Source: Pseudogulbenkiania sp.
GTDB taxonomy: Bacteria; Pseudomonadota; Gammaproteobacteria; Burkholderiales; Chromobacteriaceae
Direction: 5' to 3'
Assembly (NCBI GenBank): GCA_018260425.1
Contig: JAGLBD010000002.1
Coordinates: 101,478-165,477, forward strand
Length of the DNA: 64,000 nt
Numbering within the stretch: position 1 is the first letter of the stretch; every line of letters begins with the position of its first letter. The translations under genes and the position numbers were made by a program. The notes under the pieces were generated by a model. It saw nothing but the letters and a program-made list of their open reading frames with translations, was not told the origin of the DNA and did no database searches. Of the stretch, positions 57,666 through 64,000 are shown piece after piece.

Positions 57666-58688
57666 TTACTCATCGCTGTCGCTATAAGACAAATTCAGCG
57701 CTGTCAATTGCGGGCCATTGATACTGCGCAAGTGAATTGATTCACTCCAACCGGCTTCCTGAACCACAACCAGGCATTCCGATTTACCCTCCGCAATGCA
57801 TACAGCATTAACTACGTTACCAATAACCTGCTCACCCATTGAGGGGATATACAATGCATCCCCGTCATCAACATTAGCCGCTATTTCGACACGATAAAGC
57901 CGACGTTTCACCTTTCCCAGATATTCAGTGCGGGCCACAATTTCCTGGCCTGGATAGCACCCCTTGCGAAAACTGATGGCGCCGATTCGATCCATATTGG
58001 CCATTTGCGGGACAAACATGTCTTGGGTTGCAGCGCGTATCCACGCGACCCCTGCACGAATATCGAACAAGGACCACACGGCCGACCCTACCCACAGCTG
58101 AGGCGGCAGTGCCTCCAGGACAGCAGGGTCTCCAGACTCGGCCAACAGCAAGGCTCCGGAGCGCAAGCGAATCAACACCCGCCCCTGCCCCGCCACCACA
58201 TCACCAGCCGCCGCCGGCAACGATTCAAAGTGAGTGTTCAACCATTCACTATTGGCATCGCCAGCCAAACCGAGCAATGACCACGTGTCATCGACGAGAG
58301 TTACCTTCACTTGGGAGCGGAGAATAAACATCGATAAACGACGTACGAACGCTTCGGCAATATCCGCCGATACCATCAAATAATAGTCGGACTGATAGTT
58401 CCAGATCAGCATGCTCGCCAGCATGCGGCCTTTTGCCGTGGAGTAAGAACTGTATTGGGCCTTGGCGGCACTTACCTCGCGAACATCACTGGAGAATTGT
58501 CCCTGCAAAAATGTCAGGGCATCGTCACCACTGACCTTCACCAGACGGAATGCGGCAAGTGGAGAAGCGACAGCAGGGCCGTTCAGACGAGCGATTTCGT
58601 TTTCCGGCGTATCAAAATGCAGCCCATGTGCATCAAAGACACCCCCTTTGCATTCAAACCATGCCTGCCACTGAGCATTCATCAACAT
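57666..58688 (-). CDS. ygfZ: Folate-binding Fe-S/tRNA-modification protein YgfZ (GcvT-like)
   Basis: KGCYPGQEIVARTEYLGKVKRRLYRV signature. Confidence 0.92.
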   Translation of the reverse strand: MLMNAQWQAWFECKGGVFDAHGLHFDTPENEIARLNGPAVASPLAAFRLVKVSGDDALTFLQGQFSSDVREVSAAKAQYSSYSTAKGRMLASMLIWNYQSDYYLMVSADIAEAFVRRLSMFILRSQVKVTLVDDTWSLLGLAGDANSEWLNTHFESLPAAAGDVVAGQGRVLIRLRSGALLLAESGDPAVLEALPPQLWVGSAVWSLFDIRAGVAWIRAATQDMFVPQMANMDRIGAISFRKGCYPGQEIVARTEYLGKVKRRLYRVEIAANVDDGDALYIPSMGEQVIGNVVNAVCIAEGKSECLVVVQEAGWSESIHLRSINGPQLTALNLSYSDSDE

Positions 58689-58868
58689 TTTCCTTCTTAA
58701 TATATGACCGAACTATCCGGCCGCAAGAATAGTATAGAGGCTATATTGGGGCGCACCGCCATTCTCTCAAGATTAAATGCCAATTTCATATAACATTTTA
58801 TTTCATGCACTTAGTGATATTCCCCTGACAACGCGATAACTATTGCAATAAATTTATCACCAAGGGTG

Positions 58869-58897
58869 TTGACAGGCCCAAGAGCCATCGGTATAGT
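58869..58897 (+). promoter_or_regulatory. Consensus sigma-70 promoter of tRNA-Asn
   Basis: TTGACA-17 bp-TATAGT, 39 nt before the tRNA 5' end. Confidence 0.85.
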
Positions 58898-58936
58898 TCG
58901 CTCCATCGCTGAACGACGCAAGTTGTTCCGGACGAT

Positions 58937-59012
58937 TCCCTGATAGCTCAGTTGGTAGAGCGACGGACTGTTAATCCGCAGGTCGCAGGTTCGAGCCCTG
59001 CTCGGGGAGCCA
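58937..59012 (+). tRNA. tRNA-Asn (anticodon GTT), CCA encoded
   Basis: tccctgatagctcagttggtagagcgacggactgttaatccgcaggtcgcaggttcgagccctgctcggggagcca. Confidence 0.97.
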
Positions 59013-59017
59013 AATTC

Positions 59018-59050
59018 AAAGCCCAGTCATTCACTTGACTGGGCTTTTTT
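59018..59050 (+). terminator. tRNA-Asn terminator
   Basis: aaagcccagtcattcacttgactgggctttttt. Confidence 0.9.
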
Positions 59051-59386
59051 CGTTCACGCCCACCTGGCACGCAACAACGCAATAAATCCTGACAAATCAT
59101 CCCCCCGCCCACGCAATTCTGAAGCAGAGTCAGATTAAAATTGGCAACACTACATTTCTCATGTATTCAGGTGCATTTTTACACTTGCCGATCAAGGTCA
59201 GACGTGAAAGGATTGAGCCGACAACACAGCACTTCCAGGGGAAAGTAGCGAAAAAAAAACACATATAATAAAATATAAAAAATTCATTGTGAATAATTTG
59301 AAATACAGCGACCAGCTTTAATCAAATCTTTCGGGCCCCCTTCGCCCGAAACAATGAACAACTGATACACACTTTCGAGACGCGTA

Positions 59387-60445
59387 ATGACGATACTGGT
59401 GACGGGTGGTGCAGGATTTATCGGCGGTAATTTTGTTCTGGACTGGGTGGCGACACAACAAGAGAAAGTCATCAACCTCGATGCCTTGACCTATGCCGGC
59501 AATCTGGAGACACTGGCATCGCTCAAGAACAACCCGCAGCATGTGTTTGTCAAAGGCGACATCGGTGATCGCACTCTGCTTGATGCCTTGCTGGCGACCC
59601 ACCGTCCACGCGCTGTCATCAATTTTGCCGCAGAGTCTCATGTCGACCGCTCCATTCATGGCCCCGGCGACTTTATCCAGACCAATGTAGTTGGCACCTT
59701 CACCTTACTCGAAGCGGTGCGTGGTTACTGGCAGTCGCTCGATGATGCGGAAAAGCAGGCTTTCCGTTTCCTGCACGTCTCGACAGATGAAGTCTATGGC
59801 ACGCTGAGCGCGGATGCTCCAGCCTTCACCGAACAACATCCTTACGAACCCAACAGCCCCTACTCTGCCAGCAAGGCTGCCAGCGACCATTTGGTACGCG
59901 CCTGGCACCATACCTACGGGCTACCGGTGCTGACCACCAACTGCTCGAATAACTACGGCCCCTTCCATTTCCCGGAAAAATTGATTCCCCTGGTCATTTT
60001 GAATGCATTGGCCGGGAAGCCCCTGCCGATTTATGGCGACGGGCAACAAATTCGCGACTGGCTGTTCGTCAAGGACCATTGCTCGGCGATCCGTCGGGTA
60101 CTTGAGGCTGGCCGCTTGGGCGAGACCTACAATGTGGGAGGCTGGAATGAGAAAGCCAATCTTGACGTGGTCAAGACCATCTGCTCGCTACTGGATCAAA
60201 TGAAGCCGCGCGAGGATGGCCAATCCTACGAAGGCCAAATTACTTTTGTGACTGACCGGCCCGGCCATGATCGCCGTTACGCCATTGATGCACGCAAGCT
60301 CGAGCGCGAACTCGGCTGGAAACCGGCAGAAACATTCGAGTCCGGCATCCGCAAAACGGTTGCCTGGTACCTCGAGAACATAACCTGGACTAGCAATGTC
60401 ACCAGCGGAAACTATCGAAACTGGGTTGAGAAGCACTATGGCTGA
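59387..60445 (+). CDS. rfbB: dTDP-glucose 4,6-dehydratase
   Basis: [21 protein letters not shown]...[13 protein letters not shown]...[15 protein letters not shown]. Confidence 0.97.
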   Translation: MTILVTGGAGFIGGNFVLDWVATQQEKVINLDALTYAGNLETLASLKNNPQHVFVKGDIGDRTLLDALLATHRPRAVINFAAESHVDRSIHGPGDFIQTNVVGTFTLLEAVRGYWQSLDDAEKQAFRFLHVSTDEVYGTLSADAPAFTEQHPYEPNSPYSASKAASDHLVRAWHHTYGLPVLTTNCSNNYGPFHFPEKLIPLVILNALAGKPLPIYGDGQQIRDWLFVKDHCSAIRRVLEAGRLGETYNVGGWNEKANLDVVKTICSLLDQMKPREDGQSYEGQITFVTDRPGHDRRYAIDARKLERELGWKPAETFESGIRKTVAWYLENITWTSNVTSGNYRNWVEKHYG

Positions 60446-61343
60446 GAAACACAGAATTCTGATAACCGGCGCAGGCGGTCAAGTCGGCTTCGAACTGGCG
60501 CGCTCTCTGGCACCTCTTGGAGAAGTGCTGGCGGTTGATCGTCAGCATATGGATCTTGCCGACCCGGCATCGATTATCCAGCAACTAGACACCTTCCAGC
60601 CCGACATTATCGTCAATCCGGCTGCCTACACGGCGGTTGATCAAGCCGAAAAAGAACACGAGCTGGCATTCGCCATCAACGCCAAGGCACCACGCATTCT
60701 AGCGCTGTGGGCCAAACAGCACGACGCTCTGTTGATTCATTACTCGACCGATTATGTCTTCGATGGCACCAAAGAAGGTCGTTATAGCGAAGATGAGCCG
60801 ACCCATCCACTGTCTGTCTACGGATCAAGTAAACGTGACGGCGAAAATGCCATCCGCGAAGAGTGCGACACCCACCTGATCCTGCGCACCAGCTGGGTGG
60901 TTGGAGCTCATGGCAATAACTTTCTCAAGACCATCTTGCGTCTGGCAAAAGAGAGAGAGACCCTCAGCATCGTCGCTGACCAGTTCGGTGCACCAACCGC
61001 TGCGGCACTTCTGGCGGATGTCACTGCGCAACTCATTGGCCAATGGCAGCACGCGTTGCACGATACCTTTCCCTTTGGCACCTACCATCTAACAGCTGCG
61101 GGGGTGACCTCCTGGCATGAGTATGCACAATTCGTGGTGGAGCTCGCACATAACGCAGGATTACCTGCAAAACTATCCGCAGCTGATATCAAGCCCATCC
61201 CTACTGATGGCTATCCACTACCGGCCAAGCGCCCGATGAACTCGCGACTGGATTGCCGCCGCATCAGCCAGACATTCGGTTTGACACTGCCGGATTGGAA
61301 GACTGGCGTTGAACACGTTTTTATTCAGCTTACCGATAAATGA
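60438..61343 (+). CDS. rfbD: dTDP-4-dehydrorhamnose reductase
   Basis: [29 protein letters not shown]...[14 protein letters not shown]. Confidence 0.96.
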   Translation: MAEKHRILITGAGGQVGFELARSLAPLGEVLAVDRQHMDLADPASIIQQLDTFQPDIIVNPAAYTAVDQAEKEHELAFAINAKAPRILALWAKQHDALLIHYSTDYVFDGTKEGRYSEDEPTHPLSVYGSSKRDGENAIREECDTHLILRTSWVVGAHGNNFLKTILRLAKERETLSIVADQFGAPTAAALLADVTAQLIGQWQHALHDTFPFGTYHLTAAGVTSWHEYAQFVVELAHNAGLPAKLSAADIKPIPTDGYPLPAKRPMNSRLDCRRISQTFGLTLPDWKTGVEHVFIQLTDK

Positions 61344-61354
61344 GGAATCGCCAC

Positions 61355-62242
61355 ATGTCCAACCAGCGCAAAGGCATTATTCTGGCCGGGGGCTCTGGCA
61401 CCCGCCTCTACCCGGCAACCTTGGCTGTCAGTAAACAATTGCTGCCCATCTACGACAAGCCAATGATTTACTATCCGCTCAGTACTCTTATGCTGGCCGG
61501 AATTCGCGACATTCTGGTGATTTCTACTCCGCAAGACACCCCGCGCTTCGAGCATCTCCTTGGCGATGGCAGCCAATGGGGTATCAACATTCAGTACGCC
61601 GTACAACCCTCACCGGATGGCTTGGCACAAGCCTTCATTATCGGCGAAGACTTTATTGGTAATAACCCGAGTGCGCTGGTACTGGGCGACAACATCTTTT
61701 ATGGTCACGACTTCTCGCCATTATTAAAAGAAGCCGCTGACAAAGAGCACGGCGCCACGGTGTTTGCCTATCGCGTCAACGATCCGGAACGTTACGGCGT
61801 TGTTGAGTTTGACAACAACGGCACCGCTCTGAGCCTGGAAGAAAAACCCCTCAAGCCGAAGTCAAACTACGCAGTTACTGGCCTGTACTTCTACGACAAC
61901 CAAGTCATCGATATTGCCAAATCCATTAAACCCTCTCCACGGGGCGAGCTGGAAATCACCGATGTCAATGCGGAGTACCTCAGCCGGGGCACTCTCGATG
62001 TGCAAACCATGGGGCGCGGCTTTGCCTGGCTGGATACCGGCACACATGAGTCGATGCTGGAAGCCAGTCAGTTCATCCAGACCATTGAAAACCGTCAAGG
62101 TCTCAAGGTCGCCTGTCTGGAAGAAATTGCCTATCGCTCCGGGTACATTGATGCAGCCCAAGTTGAGCGTTTGGCACAGCCTTTGAAAAAGAATGCCTAC
62201 GGCAAATACCTGTTGAACATGCTGAACGAGAATACCTTCTAA
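61355..62242 (+). CDS. rfbA: Glucose-1-phosphate thymidylyltransferase
   Basis: [53 protein letters not shown]. Confidence 0.98.
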   Translation: MSNQRKGIILAGGSGTRLYPATLAVSKQLLPIYDKPMIYYPLSTLMLAGIRDILVISTPQDTPRFEHLLGDGSQWGINIQYAVQPSPDGLAQAFIIGEDFIGNNPSALVLGDNIFYGHDFSPLLKEAADKEHGATVFAYRVNDPERYGVVEFDNNGTALSLEEKPLKPKSNYAVTGLYFYDNQVIDIAKSIKPSPRGELEITDVNAEYLSRGTLDVQTMGRGFAWLDTGTHESMLEASQFIQTIENRQGLKVACLEEIAYRSGYIDAAQVERLAQPLKKNAYGKYLLNMLNENTF

Positions 62243-62784
62243 TGAAAGTCATCGACACCGCCATTCCTGACGTAAAGATCATCGAGCCCGCCGTCTTTGG
62301 TGATGAACGCGGCTTTTTCATGGAAAGCTTCAATGAAAAGCGCTTCAACGAGGCTATTGGTCAAGAGGTCAAGTTTGTTCAAGACAATCACTCACGATCA
62401 GCCAAGGGAGTTCTGCGTGGGCTGCACTACCAACTCCCGCCACATGCTCAGGGAAAACTGGTGAGAGTGGTCTCGGGTGAGGTTTTTGATGTTGCTGTTG
62501 ATATCCGTTCCGAATCACCAACTTTCGGCAAGTGGGTTGGAGTAACACTATCAGCCGCCAACAAACGGATGTTCTGGATACCAGAGGGGTTTGCCCACGG
62601 ATTTCTTGTCCTCAGTGAAACGGCTGACTTCTTGTATAAAACAACAGATTACTGGCATAGAGATCTAGAACGTTGCATTAAGTGGAACGACGAAAGCATT
62701 AACATCAATTGGCCTCAAATCGATTCGGTAACACTATCGGCCAAAGATGCCGAAGCTCCGTCATTTATTACGCTGTTCTCGTGA
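62242..62784 (+). CDS. rfbC: dTDP-4-dehydrorhamnose 3,5-epimerase
   Basis: EPAVFGDERGFFMESFNEKRF...QDNHSRSAKGVLRGLHYQLPPHAQGKLVRV. Confidence 0.98.
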   Translation: MKVIDTAIPDVKIIEPAVFGDERGFFMESFNEKRFNEAIGQEVKFVQDNHSRSAKGVLRGLHYQLPPHAQGKLVRVVSGEVFDVAVDIRSESPTFGKWVGVTLSAANKRMFWIPEGFAHGFLVLSETADFLYKTTDYWHRDLERCIKWNDESININWPQIDSVTLSAKDAEAPSFITLFS

Positions 62785-62838
62785 TATTAAATACGGAGAT
62801 CATACCTATTAAAACTATAAGAAGTTAGCTTTTCAGCC

Positions 62839-62890
62839 TACGTCCACTGCCACTCTCTGTTGGTAACAATAGAGAGTGGCAGTGGACGTA
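62839..62890. terminator. Long perfect hairpin (20-bp arms) after rfbC
   Basis: tacgtccactgccactctct / agagagtggcagtggacgta. Confidence 0.75.
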
Positions 62891-63245
62891 ATGAGGGCGC
62901 CGTTCAATCTGCCATGAGAATCTGCGGCCACTTGCCAGTCACTGCTGTGCTTTATCGTTAAGTTTTTAACATTTTTTTCCATTTATGAGATTTGCTATGA
63001 GTATATTAGGCCATAGCAGCCAAGATGACCTTGTTAATGAAAGCCCCATCTTCCTTCAAAGGACTTGGCATCTTTATGAATAAATTTAAAAAAAGAGGCT
63101 CTAAGCATAAACGCGCAGCTCAGCGCGCAAACATACTTATACTTGCTATAATTGTATAGATACTCATCTTAGCGCCCCTTCCAACCACCCCATGATTAGG
63201 CTACACGCGATCCTAAGCAAACTTGAGTGGAACGAGATTTAATAA

Positions 63246-64000
63246 ATGCTTGGAATTTTATTTGGCGCGGCACTCTGTTCGTTTGTTGTTGGCGTCTTGC
63301 TCATTCGTTTTCAACATGTTCACGAGCATTATTCTGCCGACCATGATTTTGATGGCATTCAGAAGTTTCATCACACGCCAGTCCCCAGAGTCGGTGGTAT
63401 TGCCATAGCAATGGGCCTGACTCTTGGAGTAGCACTGCTGTACAGCAAGTACGCCCAGATTGAACCATTACTTATCATGTGCGCCAGCACTCCAGCCTTT
63501 GTCGCGGGCATGTTGGAAGACACTACGAAAAAAATCAGTGCGCGCATGCGACTACTGGCATCTGTCGCCGCCGCTTTGCTTGGGGTCGTACTTCTTCACG
63601 CTCAACTAGCCAGAGTTGACATTCCCGTTATTGATACAATATTGTCATCATTCACGCTTATTTCCATTATTTTCACGGTCATTGCGGTTAGTGGCGTAGC
63701 TCACGCAATCAACATCATTGATGGCTATAACGGCCTCTCATCAATGGTTGCCATGATGATAACAATATCTTTGGCATACGTGTGCTTTAAGGTAAATGAC
63801 TCTATCCTGCTTGGATTTTGCTTTGCTACCGTTGGTTCATTAGCCGGCTTCTTCCTTCTAAACTATCCCAAAGGTTACATTTTTGCCGGTGATGGTGGCG
63901 CGTACCTGATGGGATTTCTCATCGCAGAAATTTCCGTTTTGCTGGTTGCCCGTCACCCAGAAGTCTCTGCCTGGTTTCCCTTGTTGGTAGTCGGATACCC
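63246..64000 (+). CDS. MraY/WecA-like polyprenyl-phosphate glycosyl-1-phosphate transferase, 3'-truncated by the window edge
   Basis: MLGILFGAALCSFVVGVLLIRFQ...FHHTPVPRVGGIAIAMGL...HAINIIDGYNGLSSMV...FAGDGGAYLMGF; absent from the ORF track because it is open at the edge. Confidence 0.9.
   Translation, partial: MLGILFGAALCSFVVGVLLIRFQHVHEHYSADHDFDGIQKFHHTPVPRVGGIAIAMGLTLGVALLYSKYAQIEPLLIMCASTPAFVAGMLEDTTKKISARMRLLASVAAALLGVVLLHAQLARVDIPVIDTILSSFTLISIIFTVIAVSGVAHAINIIDGYNGLSSMVAMMITISLAYVCFKVNDSILLGFCFATVGSLAGFFLLNYPKGYIFAGDGGAYLMGFLIAEISVLLVARHPEVSAWFPLLVVGY

Overview
This 64 kb window looks like a chromosomal segment of a Neisseriales/Chromobacteriaceae-type betaproteobacterium (taxonomy is inferred from gene content). 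Housekeeping genes include mnmC, nadE, lolA, rarA, serS, phaR/phasin, ygfZ, tRNA-Ser, tRNA-Asn and rfbBDAC. The main accessory feature is an ~18 kb contractile tail cluster (7527-25796). It has an S24-type repressor, sheath, tube, a frameshifted chaperone, tape measure, Mu-like baseplate, two tail-fibre/chaperone cassettes and lysis genes. I find no capsid, portal, terminase, integrase or transposase gene in it, so it is best read as a Mu-type R-tailocin rather than a prophage. Notable structure in the cluster: (i) a ~2.1 kb direct tandem duplication of the fibre cassette with unrelated fibre tips, (ii) a canonical G_GGA_AAC -1 frameshift heptamer at the chaperone stop codon that the ORF track misses, (iii) 29 uninterrupted Gly-phased heptads in the tape measure, and (iv) a series of intrinsic-terminator-like hairpins inside the operon. 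Other points of interest are a TonB receptor/MbnP/MbnH-like putative copper locus beside a CueR-like (C-x7-C) MerR regulator, a solo substrate-binding protein paired with a diguanylate cyclase, a tandem pair of S53 peptidases, and a graveyard of IS66, integrase and TnpB fragments between rarA and serS. No searches were run; family names come from reading the sequence.
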